Shown here: piece after piece, positions 28,638 to 37,256 of the stretch
Numbering within the stretch: the stretch's first letter is position 1
Layout: the number at the start of each line of letters is the position of its first letter
DNA from: an uncultured Latescibacterota bacterium
Lineage (GTDB): Bacteria > Latescibacterota > UBA2968
DNA length: 64,000 nt
NCBI GenBank assembly: GCA_951812755.1
Contig: OX638329.1
Span: 4,224,522-4,288,521 of the forward strand
Direction: 5' to 3'
Position numbers and translations under genes: made by a program
Notes under the pieces: model-generated
The model's database searches: none
What the model saw: the letters and a program-made list of their open reading frames with translations, nothing else
What the model was told of the DNA's origin: nothing

Positions 28638-29498
28638 GTGGAAATCACTGTCACACTGGAAGAGCACGCAGCCGAATCTCTCACCGACGCGCACTTGAAA
28701 CAGGCCCTCGATGCTATTCGAACGGAGGGCTACATCATCCTCAATGCAGTGGTCGCGCACGAACACCTCGACCTTCTCCGTGAGCGGATGACCGAAGACA
28801 TAGAGAAGATCATGAATGCCCCTGCGCCACCCCATAACTTCGTTTGGGGAAACGTCCAACAGGATCCGCCCCCCTGCCCCCCATACGTCTTTCGCGACGT
28901 TATAGCGAACCCATGGGTAGTCCAGGTCTCGAAAGCCCTGCTCGGCGAGGGGATCTTCAACAATCGCTACACCGGCAATACCAACTTGCCGGGCAGCAAG
29001 CTCCAACCGGTACATGTCGATTCGGGACAACTCTGGCCGAACCTGGAGATTGCGCACCCGCCGTCCAAAGTCATTGTCAATATTGCCCTGGACGAGGTGA
29101 CCGAAGCCAACGGAAGTATCGAACTCTGGCCCGGCTCCCATCTGGAAACGCAAAAGGTAGTTGGAGATGATATCAAAGTCGAAGAACACCTGCAGGAAGC
29201 ACGCCGGAAAGTGGCACCACCGGTTCGGGGGAACACAAAAAAGGGAAGTATCCTGATCCGCGACCCCCGGCTCTGGCACCGGGGGATGCCAAATTTTTCC
29301 GACCAAACGCGGTTCATGATCGCAGCGATCTACTCATGCCACTGGATGCGTCGCCTTCCCCCTCTCAGGTTCAATACCGGTTGTGAAACCGCCTTTGCAG
29401 AAAGCGACCTGGACTCGAACACAATTTTTGTAGATGAACCAATAGACTACCTCTTCCGAAACCGGCCCTACGATTACAATTTAGAACCCCCATGTTGA
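28638..29498 (+). CDS. PhyH-family dioxygenase
   Basis: 286 aa, GTG start. The triad is 'QPVHVDSGQLWPN' (His-x-Asp) and 'IRDPRLWHRGMPN' (distal His), with Arg in 'DQTRFMIAA'. The N-terminal helix pattern 'LKQALDAIRTEGYIILNAVV' is the usual PhyH start. It sits 6 bp after the tandem kinase and 42 bp before a propeller glycosidase. This supports one operon of oxygenase and glycan genes. Confidence 0.87.
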   Translation: MEITVTLEEHAAESLTDAHLKQALDAIRTEGYIILNAVVAHEHLDLLRERMTEDIEKIMNAPAPPHNFVWGNVQQDPPPCPPYVFRDVIANPWVVQVSKALLGEGIFNNRYTGNTNLPGSKLQPVHVDSGQLWPNLEIAHPPSKVIVNIALDEVTEANGSIELWPGSHLETQKVVGDDIKVEEHLQEARRKVAPPVRGNTKKGSILIRDPRLWHRGMPNFSDQTRFMIAAIYSCHWMRRLPPLRFNTGCETAFAESDLDSNTIFVDEPIDYLFRNRPYDYNLEPPC

Positions 29499-29540
29499 GA
29501 AAGGAACACATTTCATGAATCGCTATAAAATGGAATACGT

Positions 29541-30440
29541 ATGAATAAATTTGCTCATTTCGATGGATTTACATACTCAACTGCGGTGGCTTTCGAGGAG
29601 GGTGTTACGCGGAGAGATCCAAGTCCGGTGATTCAGGTGGATGGCACGTACTATGTTTGGTATTCTCGAACCGAAGAATCGTTTAGTGGCTACTCCGCTT
29701 CAATCTGGTATTCTACAAGTCCCGACGGTGTGACCTGGTCTGAGGAAGGGGAAGCACTTCCCAAAGGTGCAAAAGGTGCATTCGATGAGCACGCTGTATT
29801 CACACCCACGATTCTTGTCTCAGGTGGTCAATACTATTTGTTTTACACAGCGGTACCCGAGCCGTTCAGCAATGATAATGGCGGTCCGAATGGAACAAAG
29901 ACCGCCATTGGTATTGCAGTAGCAGATTCACCTCGGGGACCGTGGGTTCGGTTTGAAGGCAATCCGGTGTTGCGGCCCAGCGACAATCCGGAGATTTTTG
30001 ACAGCATGCGGGTTGACGACACGTGCCTGATCGTTCGAGACGGAAAATACTGGATGTATTACAAGGGCCGACAGATGAACCGCAAGCCAAATCAAACCAG
30101 GATGGGGTTGGCGATTGCCAGTGAGCCGACAGGTCCCTATATCAAACATTCTGAGAACCCGGTGTTGGACAGTGGTCACGAGGTCTGCGTCTGGCCCCAT
30201 GGCAATGGCGTCGGATGTCTGGTCTCCAAGGTGGGACCCCAGGGCAACACCTTACAGTATAGCGATGGCGGTGTCCATTTTCAAAAAATAGCGGATACCT
30301 CTCCCCCCAGTGCCCCCGGCCCCTTTCGGGCTGATAACTTTGTCGATGGCGCAGGACCCGGCGTGACTTGGGGCATATCCATGGCGCATCATCACTCGTG
30401 GCCGTATCTCGTTCGGTTTGATTGTGATCTGAGATATTGA
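29541..30440 (+). CDS. Five-bladed beta-propeller glycosidase-like protein
   Basis: 299 aa with blades 'DGTYYVWYSRTEES', 'IWYSTSPDGVTWSEEG', 'GGQYYLFYTAVPE', 'IGIAVADSPRGPWVRF', 'DGKYWMYYKGR', 'MGLAIASEPTGPYIKH'. The Asp of 'RRDPSPVIQVDG' at the first blade is where GH43-type enzymes place their base. It has the same fold class as 16541-17476 but is not a close copy. No signal peptide is seen. Confidence 0.75.
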   Translation: MNKFAHFDGFTYSTAVAFEEGVTRRDPSPVIQVDGTYYVWYSRTEESFSGYSASIWYSTSPDGVTWSEEGEALPKGAKGAFDEHAVFTPTILVSGGQYYLFYTAVPEPFSNDNGGPNGTKTAIGIAVADSPRGPWVRFEGNPVLRPSDNPEIFDSMRVDDTCLIVRDGKYWMYYKGRQMNRKPNQTRMGLAIASEPTGPYIKHSENPVLDSGHEVCVWPHGNGVGCLVSKVGPQGNTLQYSDGGVHFQKIADTSPPSAPGPFRADNFVDGAGPGVTWGISMAHHHSWPYLVRFDCDLRY

Positions 30441-30486
30441 ACATTCGACAACGAGTTCTTCCCACGATTTTCCCCGGAGCTTTTCT

Positions 30487-31539
30487 ATGCAAGTTTATAA
30501 CGTTGGTGTTATCGGCTGTGGCAGGATTGCAAGTTTACTGGAGCAGGAAACACATCGCGGAACGCCGAACACTCATGCGGGTTGTTACGATCACTGTGAT
30601 CGAACCCGTATTATCGCAACAGCAGATCGGGACGATGAACGCCGACAGAGTTTTGGAGGCAAATGGGATGTTCCGGGCCTGTACACAGATTGGCAGGAAA
30701 TGCTGGATACTGAAAAGCTGGATATCGTGAGTGTTTGCACCTATCCCATTCCGCATCGAGATATCGTTGTTGCCGCGGCTCAGTCAGGTGTGAAAGCCAT
30801 ATTCTGTGAGAAGGCGATGGCGACTACGTTGCGAGAGGCAGACGAAATGATTGATGCTTGCCGGAGAAACAATGTAAAGCTGAGTATTAACCACACGCGC
30901 CGATGGGATTGGCAATTTCGCCAAATTAAAGAGTTAATCGATCAGGAGGTCATCGGTACTCTTCAGGCGATGACACTCCAGTACAGCGCCGGGCTTGCCA
31001 ACAACGGAACCCACTTTTTTGACATGCTGCGCTTCTTTGCAGGCGATGTCGCGTGGGCAACCGGTCACCTATTGGATCCGGATGCCCTGGATCCCCGTGG
31101 CGCCGGGTACTTTCAGTTTCAGAATGGCGTACAATGCATCGTAAATGGATCTACCGGAGGGAGAGCCCAGCACCTATTTGAATTGTTGGGCTCCAGAGGA
31201 CGGATAACGGTGGACAATACACGGCCACGTCATTTCAAGCTCTTCGTTGGCAATAAAGAGGAAAAATTTCCCGAAATACCAGAGGAACACAAGCTGAATA
31301 CAACGAACGAGGGCCGATGTGTGATCCCGTTGTCAGTAGAGGAGATTGCAGAAAGCCTCGACCGCGATCAAGATACGATATCCACTGGAGAAGACGGACG
31401 GGCCGCGCTGGAAATGGTGCTTTCTCTTCACGAATCGGAACGGTTGGGCAACGCGCGGGTGGATTTTCCTATGACAAACCTGGATCTTCAGGTTCTGGTG
31501 AGAGACGAAGGGTTCATGAGCAGCGCTGTACCGCAATAA
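30487..31539 (+). CDS. Gfo/Idh/MocA-family oxidoreductase
   Basis: 350 aa NAD(P)-dependent sugar or sugar-acid dehydrogenase. The Rossmann motif is 'YNVGVIGCGRIASLLE'. The family motif 'IFCEKAMATTLREADEMIDAC' carries the conserved EK(P/A) Lys, and 'LSINHTRRWDWQFRQIKELI' gives the 'N..R......' active-site region. The C-terminal beta-sheet domain includes 'GTHFFDMLRFFAGD' with the His of the usual 'G.H..D'. It is likely part of a sugar-acid pathway with the enolase-family enzyme and the isomerase that follows on the other strand. Confidence 0.92.
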   Translation: MQVYNVGVIGCGRIASLLEQETHRGTPNTHAGCYDHCDRTRIIATADRDDERRQSFGGKWDVPGLYTDWQEMLDTEKLDIVSVCTYPIPHRDIVVAAAQSGVKAIFCEKAMATTLREADEMIDACRRNNVKLSINHTRRWDWQFRQIKELIDQEVIGTLQAMTLQYSAGLANNGTHFFDMLRFFAGDVAWATGHLLDPDALDPRGAGYFQFQNGVQCIVNGSTGGRAQHLFELLGSRGRITVDNTRPRHFKLFVGNKEEKFPEIPEEHKLNTTNEGRCVIPLSVEEIAESLDRDQDTISTGEDGRAALEMVLSLHESERLGNARVDFPMTNLDLQVLVRDEGFMSSAVPQ

Positions 31540-31546
31540 TCAAGGA

Positions 31547-32479
31547 TCAGTCCCCTACCCCATCGATCAACGCTTTCATATTCGCAAAGTTGATACGCAT
31601 CGCTTCTTCCGCCGATCCGCTTTCCGGCTTGAAGTGGGTGGCGATAGATATCACTGCGTCGATCTGATGATCACGCAGGTTCCGCAGTACCGTCGGAAAA
31701 TCCACGTCTCCTTCGCCGATGGGACAGTATTCAAACTCACATTTCAGACCGTCTATAACTTGCAGATCCTTTATATGGAGCGTATGAAGATATGGACGGA
31801 CATTCTGAAATCCGCGGGTGGCGGTGTCCGATTCGCCGCAGTTCATGGTATCCGCCGGTCCCCAGACCGTTTTCAGGCGAGGTGAGCCGACCGCCTCAAT
31901 CACCTGCCGCATGTGTTCCGTGGTATTCGTGTAATTCCACGGCATCATGCACAGCGGCAGGTCCACATCGTAGCGGTCTGCGTCTTCGGCCAGCAGCGTA
32001 AACGCCCGGACCAGTTTGTCCATGTCCAGATCTGAAATGACGCCGCCGCGGGTCATCCATCGCATGGGCCAGGTCGGCTTACCGGCGGTATATTCACCCG
32101 GCCAGGCGAATGTAAACGTGGCCACTGCCGAAATTTTGAGCCGGGCGGCCATCTTCATGGCGGCGTTCAGTTCCTCTCGGGCTTCCTGGAATTCAGGGTG
32201 TTCGGCCATATAGTCCAGATCCAGATCGCAGAGATGCACTTTTTTGAACTTACGGCCTCCGCAGAGCAGGAATATATCCGTTTGATGCTGCTCGGCGCAC
32301 TCGCCGATGCGGTCCATATCCGCGTCGGTCATGGCTTCGAACGGAAGGTCGCCCGCCGAAGGCGCGTACCAGAGGCGGTCCGCGCCGATCTCTTTCGCCT
32401 TGGAAAATGCCCGATCATAGGGCAGTCTCAGTTCGGTCGTGAACATGGCAAGTTTAAACGTGTAATCGGACATGAGCAT
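31547..32479 (-). CDS. Sugar phosphate isomerase/epimerase-like TIM-barrel protein
   Basis: 310 aa of the xylose-isomerase-like/AP-endonuclease-2 TIM-barrel family. Visible are 'LAMFTTELRLPYDRAFSKAKEIGADRLWY' (strand 1/helix 1), 'DLPLCMMPWNYTNTTEHMRQVIEAVGSPRLKTVWGPADTMNCG' (a metal-binding strand region) and 'YLHTLHIKDLQVIDG' (family 'v.lHiKD'), then 'PIGEGDVDFPTVLRNLRDHQIDAVISIATHF', the usual 'GeG.vdf' C-terminal block. The start is ATG 32479 or ATG 32473; AGGAT fits the first. It converges with the Gfo/Idh gene (8 bp apart). Confidence 0.87.
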   Translation of the reverse strand: MLMSDYTFKLAMFTTELRLPYDRAFSKAKEIGADRLWYAPSAGDLPFEAMTDADMDRIGECAEQHQTDIFLLCGGRKFKKVHLCDLDLDYMAEHPEFQEAREELNAAMKMAARLKISAVATFTFAWPGEYTAGKPTWPMRWMTRGGVISDLDMDKLVRAFTLLAEDADRYDVDLPLCMMPWNYTNTTEHMRQVIEAVGSPRLKTVWGPADTMNCGESDTATRGFQNVRPYLHTLHIKDLQVIDGLKCEFEYCPIGEGDVDFPTVLRNLRDHQIDAVISIATHFKPESGSAEEAMRINFANMKALIDGVGD

Positions 32480-32521
32480 AATCCTGTAGTCAGAATGAAG
32501 GGTGACATCGAATATTATCTT

Positions 32522-34075
32522 TTAATCCCTGATCAATTCCACCTTATCCAGATAGAGCGTCTGTTGTTTTGAACCGACGTCGAGTTCGAATCTGACGTCC
32601 ATGACATTCGGTGATTCATGGGTGTAATGGCGAGTGTAGGTCTTGGGTGTGGTCGATATTTTTATCCAGTCACCATCTTTCTCATAGCTGTCGTAAAGGA
32701 CGCTGTTGTCTGCGACATCTCTCATCGCGATTTTTATTTGACCTTTACCATGATCAGTCCTGGCCAAAAAACTCATTTTATACCTTTGCCCTTGAATGAG
32801 ATGGATCAATGTTCTGCCGGGTGCCTGTGGTCTTTTAATATTGCCGGAAGATGTGAGAGTTTGTTGATATAATTGACCGCCAACTGCCGATGGAACGGTC
32901 AATTTCAAGGAACTGATGCCATTGAGGGCTTCATCTCCATATACATAATCTTTTGTGATGGCCACAGAAGACAAATGCCAGCAATGATCAGGTCTGAAAA
33001 ACTCGCCATTTAATAGTTGAGGTGTATTGGGAATCGATGCAGGGACAACGCCGGTAAGCTTATCAAGGACAGGTTGATTCCATCCCAGTTCGGAATTAAA
33101 GATGGCGAATTGTCTCTGGTTGTTTTGTATGCCAGTGTACCACATGGAGCCGATGTTATACATTCTGAATTGATCCATATGATAGTCCAGCCACACAGCA
33201 AGATCAGACTTTGAACGGCCATCAAAAAGCCAGCATCCCCATTCGGTGACAATGATGGGCATTGATGGATTATACTTTCTTCTCCACTCTACAGCCAGCA
33301 TGATCTCCCTATATATGGAAGATTTCCAATTCCCTTTTAGCGGGGCTGTCCACATGGCAAAGTTGACGCCTTCAGCACTGCCTGGCTTGTAAAAATGGAT
33401 GGACACGCCAATGTTCTTGTCATCGAAAAATCCAGTGCCATCCTTTAGCCTGTAAGTAAGATGTTCCTCTGTAACCCATGGATCCAATTTGTCGGAGTCA
33501 TTATAGCCTGGCGGACTGACAAGGATGGGGCGGTCGGGATCAACTTCCCTTATAGCCGCAATAGCAGCATTGTACAGTTTCATAACCTGTGCATGCTGGT
33601 TGTCTTTAAAGCCTATCCCCTTTGGTTCATTGAGTATTTCAAAGACGACATCATTTGGCAAATTTTCCCATGCTTGAGCCCTTTGTCTCCATTTTTTTGA
33701 TATTTGTGATATTCCTTTGCCGATATCGCCTTTGGACCAGGACTTGAGACCCCACATGCATACAACTACAGCCAATCCGTTGTCGAGAGCGTCCCTTATA
33801 CGCCTTTCTGTATCCGCAATGCCTGCGCCATAGGGCATAAAGATGCGCACAGATTCAAAGCCAGCCTCCTTGATGGCCTGCATGTGTCCTGGATGGTGTT
33901 GGACTTTGTTCCAGACTCCAGAGGTGGGTAAAGCGACATCCTGATTTATCCCATTATACAATTTCTTGAAAACAGGCGCATAAGAATGGCGTGGAGCACC
34001 CCATGATGTCCCCATGAGTGTCAAACAGGTTATCAAAATGAATTGACAATAAGTGATGAAAATATTGGTTTCCAT
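32522..34075 (-). CDS. Secreted GH5-family glycoside hydrolase with C-terminal binding domain
   Basis: 517 aa. The signal peptide is 'METNIFITYCQFILITCLTLMGTSWG'. The barrel spans about 40-350: 'IKEAGFESVRIFMPYG', 'VVFEILNEPKGIG' (acid/base Glu in NEP), 'IGVSIHFYKPG' (His-x-Tyr) and 'MPIIVTEWGCWLF' (nucleophile Glu), a complete GH5 set. Residues about 375-517 form a beta-sandwich of the CBM4/9 type ('GISSLKLTVPS', 'VRFELDVGSKQQTLYLDKVEL'). It should cut beta-linked glycans such as cellulose or mannan. An IS1380-type element begins only 14 bp upstream of its ATG. The ribosome-binding site AAGGGGA (34085-34091) overlaps the element's edge, so expression may now depend on the element. Confidence 0.9.
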   Translation of the reverse strand: METNIFITYCQFILITCLTLMGTSWGAPRHSYAPVFKKLYNGINQDVALPTSGVWNKVQHHPGHMQAIKEAGFESVRIFMPYGAGIADTERRIRDALDNGLAVVVCMWGLKSWSKGDIGKGISQISKKWRQRAQAWENLPNDVVFEILNEPKGIGFKDNQHAQVMKLYNAAIAAIREVDPDRPILVSPPGYNDSDKLDPWVTEEHLTYRLKDGTGFFDDKNIGVSIHFYKPGSAEGVNFAMWTAPLKGNWKSSIYREIMLAVEWRRKYNPSMPIIVTEWGCWLFDGRSKSDLAVWLDYHMDQFRMYNIGSMWYTGIQNNQRQFAIFNSELGWNQPVLDKLTGVVPASIPNTPQLLNGEFFRPDHCWHLSSVAITKDYVYGDEALNGISSLKLTVPSAVGGQLYQQTLTSSGNIKRPQAPGRTLIHLIQGQRYKMSFLARTDHGKGQIKIAMRDVADNSVLYDSYEKDGDWIKISTTPKTYTRHYTHESPNVMDVRFELDVGSKQQTLYLDKVELIRD

Positions 34076-34088
34076 TTTTTATATTCCC

Positions 34089-35813
34089 CTTCTAAACCCG
34101 AAAAATTCATAAAAAAGGTAGTTTCCCTATTCAAGTTATTGTATTATATTAGGTTACACGCATAACCATTGAACAATAAACTTGGGAGAAACTACCGTGA
34201 GCACACAAGATAATCATAGCAAGGTTCCTTTGGCAAGCATTTTCGGAAAACGTCTCGACCTCGCCTTTGATGGGGGTATTCTCACCAGCGATAGCGGTGT
34301 CTTATTGCTTCGAGAAGTGGAGGCCAAAACCGGCATTTTATCACGCATCATTGAGGCGATCAAAGACCGTCGGCATCCAAGTTATGTGGCTCACAGTGTG
34401 TCAGAGTTGGTCAAGCAGCGGGTGTTTCAAATCGCCTGCGGGTATGAAGATGCCAATGATTGCGATGCCTTAAAAAGCGATCCCGGCTTCAAGGCGGCGT
34501 GTGGTCGCTTGCCCTTGCAGGGGAAAGATCTGAGTAGTCAACCCACGATGAGTCGGTTTGAGAATCAGATGAGCAGAAGCGATTTGTATCGCGTTGCTCG
34601 TGCCTTCCTCGATTGTTTTATTGCCTCGTATAAAAAGCCGCCTTCGTCGATCATCTTAGATATAGATGATACACAAGACACGGTTTATGGGACGCAGCAG
34701 TTGTCCTTATTCAATGGGTATTTGGGTGCCTACGCCTACCAACCCTTGCACATTTACGAAGGGCAATCGGGTAAGCTAATCACGACGATTTTGCGTCCGG
34801 GTGTGCGTCCTGATGGCAAACAGATTGTCACGATTCTCAAGCGGTTAGTCGCTTATATTCGTCAGGCTTGGCCTCATGTGGCACTCTTTTTGCGAGGCGA
34901 TGCCCACTTCTCAAGTCCAGAAGTCCAGGACTTCTGTGCGACAAAGGACCTCTATTTTATCCTCGGACAGACCGCCAATACCCGACTTTTAACCTTGGCA
35001 AAGCCCCTTATAGATCAGGCCAAAAGCCTGTATGCAGATACCGGGCAACCGGTGCGACTTTTTACCTCATTTTATTACCAAGCCCAGACTTGGACCTGTG
35101 CCAGACGCATCATCTGCAAAGCTGAAATCACCGCCCGAGGCCAAAACACACGCTTTGTCGTGACCAACCTTGAAAGTTCAAGGGCCTCCTTTATCTACCA
35201 AAACATCTATTGTGCGCGCGGACAGATGGAAAACTTCATTAAAAATCACAAGACCTTTCTCCACTCAGACCGCACATCCTGTCACGCTTTTGGAGCCAAT
35301 CAGTTCCGCCTCTTCCTCCATTCGGCTGCCTATGTCTTGTTGCACAGTTTAGCGCAAATCGGATTGCAGGGCACAACGTGGATAAACGCACAGGTCAATA
35401 CACTCCAAAATCGCTTTCTTAAAGTCGCAGGACGCGTCTGTGAGTTGAAAACTAAGATCACCTTCCATCTGCCTATGTCATTTCCATTGCCACACTTGTA
35501 TGATAAAATCCTGAGCAATCTGGCAAAAGCTGTGCCATAACTCGTCAACCGGGGAGGGGGAAGGGGGCTGCACCATCATTGGCTGACTTTACAAATACAC
35601 CGACCGCTCCACACAAAGAGCAGGCAAGGGCGAGTCTGTACTTTTTGACACCCTCAGGGACGGGCAGGTGACGATGCTGGGCGGCTTGCTCCTTATGAAC
35701 ACGCCTATGCAGGCAGACAAGACTGCAAACGCCCTAATTTTGATGCTTGGAACCCACGCCGACTGCCATACACAACCAAACATTACTGTTCATGAATTAG
35801 TCGGGCTAAGAAG
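34089..35813 (+). mobile_element. IS1380-type insertion sequence, complete
   Basis: About 1725 bp. The left end reads CTTCTAAACCCGAA then AATTCAT (34089-34110). The right end is its imperfect inverse: ATGAATT (35792-35798), TCGGG (35801-35805), then AAGAAG ending at 35813, with roughly 4 mismatches in 21. The length agrees with the IS1380 family (about 1.6-1.8 kb). No 4-bp target duplication is clear (TCCC left, CTGT right), so ends may be off by a few bases or the duplication was lost. Its transposase is at 34197-35540. The stretch between the transposase stop and the right end (about 250 bp) holds no recognisable gene. Confidence 0.8.
34197..35540 (+). CDS. IS1380-family transposase (DDE)
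   Basis: 447 aa. GTG 34197 is chosen since GGGAG (34184-34188) lies 8 bases before it; a TTG at 34182 lacks a site. Family blocks: 'LASIFGKRLDLAFDGGILTSDSGVLLLREVE' near the N-terminus, 'PTMSRFENQMSRSDLYRV', the first catalytic Asp in 'ILDIDDTQDTVYGTQQ', 'LFLRGDAHFSSPE' with the second Asp, and the Glu in 'YCARGQMENFIKN'. The reading frame is intact, so it could be active. Confidence 0.93.
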   Translation: MSTQDNHSKVPLASIFGKRLDLAFDGGILTSDSGVLLLREVEAKTGILSRIIEAIKDRRHPSYVAHSVSELVKQRVFQIACGYEDANDCDALKSDPGFKAACGRLPLQGKDLSSQPTMSRFENQMSRSDLYRVARAFLDCFIASYKKPPSSIILDIDDTQDTVYGTQQLSLFNGYLGAYAYQPLHIYEGQSGKLITTILRPGVRPDGKQIVTILKRLVAYIRQAWPHVALFLRGDAHFSSPEVQDFCATKDLYFILGQTANTRLLTLAKPLIDQAKSLYADTGQPVRLFTSFYYQAQTWTCARRIICKAEITARGQNTRFVVTNLESSRASFIYQNIYCARGQMENFIKNHKTFLHSDRTSCHAFGANQFRLFLHSAAYVLLHSLAQIGLQGTTWINAQVNTLQNRFLKVAGRVCELKTKITFHLPMSFPLPHLYDKILSNLAKAVP

Positions 35814-35856
35814 CTGTTTTAAAATTAATACCTGATGTTACGCATGTCAGGCGTTT

Positions 35857-35942
35857 TGTCATGCTGAGCGTAGCCGAAGCATCTTTTCCACCTGCGTCAG
35901 TAGCAGATTCTTCGACTCCGCTGCGCTCCGCTCAGAATGACA
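35857..35942. repeat. REP-like imperfect palindrome
   Basis: GTCATGCTGAGCG (from 35857) and, inverted, CGCTCAGAATGAC (ending at 35942) enclose a variable middle that includes CGAAGCATC and GATTCTTCG arms. Such GTCATnCTGAGCG-type palindromes are dispersed in many bacterial genomes. It lies in the 180-bp gap between the insertion sequence and the arylsulfotransferase gene; nothing else is seen there. Confidence 0.65.
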
Positions 35943-35992
35943 GTGCAATAGAGCATAGCCAAGAAGGGGCAAAATGAGTTTTAAAACAGTCT

Positions 35993-37240
35993 CTAAGAAG
36001 ATGGGCAGTAATCCAGGGTGTTTGACACAGGTAGGCCGAGGTGATCGGGAACCGGGAGGTCTGCGGACTTCAGGTCAGGAGGGTCCAGTGGACAATCGGG
36101 GTAGGCAATGCGCTGGGTTCTGTAGAATCCGCCTCTCGGGTTGATGTATTCCCACACGATTTCACCTTCCCATGTCACTTCGAAGATCCGTCCCTTGTCC
36201 GTGTCCAGACTTAGCGTGTTCCCATTCGGGAGGCGCTGTACACCGCCGGTAACAATGCTCAGGAATTTGCTGGCCTGAGGTCCCGCAGCATATTCCCATA
36301 CGACTTCTCCACTCACGGGATTGATTTCTACAAGCCGAGTGTAGAATCGATTAATCGGAGGATAGCCCGTACCGCCTCCATTGTCGTAGATCAGGATATT
36401 TCCGTTGTGCAGCATTTTGGGATCGTGTGGACCTACCAGGTATTGATTCTGCCTTTCGGTCCCGTTTAACCACATGGTTTCCATCTGATCCAAATAGCCC
36501 CACTTCCAGACGATGTTTCCAGTCGATTTCTCGATAATGAATATCTGATTTCCATTTCTGGAACAGCTGAGAATATTTCCCGGCTTGAATCTCGTGTCGC
36601 CCTGATCATATAGGGGATTGTCGGGAAGTGTGTGAAGCGTATTCAGATGGAGCCAGTCTCCTACCTGTCCCGGCTGTTGCCCCCCGCCAGTTTCAAATAT
36701 GATCTGCTTCGCACGATCGCTAAACCCGAATTCCTCCAGGTGGTGATGGCCCCACCATTCCCAGACGATCTCGCCCTCCGAAGTTATTTCCATGATGTGA
36801 TCGTCTTTGAGTGTGACGCGCGATACCTGGGGGGCATCCACGCGATCCGCGACCATAGCGAGATAGGTGTGTTCAGAAGTCTTCTGGATGTCGTGATGAA
36901 AACCCGTTGGTCGCGCATCCACGCGGAAGTCTGAGGACAGAGACCAGACAATATTTCCATCCCAGTCCTGTTCTATGATGGAGTTCCCATTGCTGATATA
37001 GTGGCCGTTTGCGACGCGTTCAAATAACTGAGAGCCGCGCTGCGTCGCCGGGTTTCCGTAGAACTCGTGAACCACCTGACCCTCCATGTCTATCAAGTGC
37101 CATCGATCGACCTGTTCGGCCGAGATACCACGCACGGGGTCCCAGGGTCCTCGCCCGTGAACGAGCGTGTACCCATTGTAACATCGATCGGGGTGATAGA
37201 CGGTAACGCCTGTTGGCCAGTCGAGAACAGAACGATTCAT
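35993..37240 (-). CDS. Arylsulfotransferase-like beta-propeller protein (Arylsulfotran_2)
   Basis: 415 aa. The propeller blades carry 'WHLIDMEGQVVHEF', 'WDGNIVWSLSSDF', 'HHDIQKTSEHTYLAM' (an HD pair usual in ASST), 'EGEIVWEWWGHHHLEEFG', 'LHLNTLHTLPDNPLYDQG', 'GNIVWKWG', 'GPHDPKMLHNGNILIYDNG' and 'SGEVVWEY'. This matches arylsulfotransferase/PQQ-like family members, which move sulfuryl groups between aromatic donors. No signal peptide is obvious. The window also has two sulfatases, which is consistent with sulfated substrates. It is the last gene of the minus-strand operon, 16 bp after the enolase-family gene. Confidence 0.8.
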   Translation of the reverse strand: MNRSVLDWPTGVTVYHPDRCYNGYTLVHGRGPWDPVRGISAEQVDRWHLIDMEGQVVHEFYGNPATQRGSQLFERVANGHYISNGNSIIEQDWDGNIVWSLSSDFRVDARPTGFHHDIQKTSEHTYLAMVADRVDAPQVSRVTLKDDHIMEITSEGEIVWEWWGHHHLEEFGFSDRAKQIIFETGGGQQPGQVGDWLHLNTLHTLPDNPLYDQGDTRFKPGNILSCSRNGNQIFIIEKSTGNIVWKWGYLDQMETMWLNGTERQNQYLVGPHDPKMLHNGNILIYDNGGGTGYPPINRFYTRLVEINPVSGEVVWEYAAGPQASKFLSIVTGGVQRLPNGNTLSLDTDKGRIFEVTWEGEIVWEYINPRGGFYRTQRIAYPDCPLDPPDLKSADLPVPDHLGLPVSNTLDYCPSS

Positions 37241-37256
37241 TTCAATTCCTTTTATG

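Noticed and set aside
35589-35783. 64-codon ORF inside the IS1380-type element downstream of the transposase
   Set aside because: No ribosome-binding site, no recognisable domain; such elements carry only a transposase.
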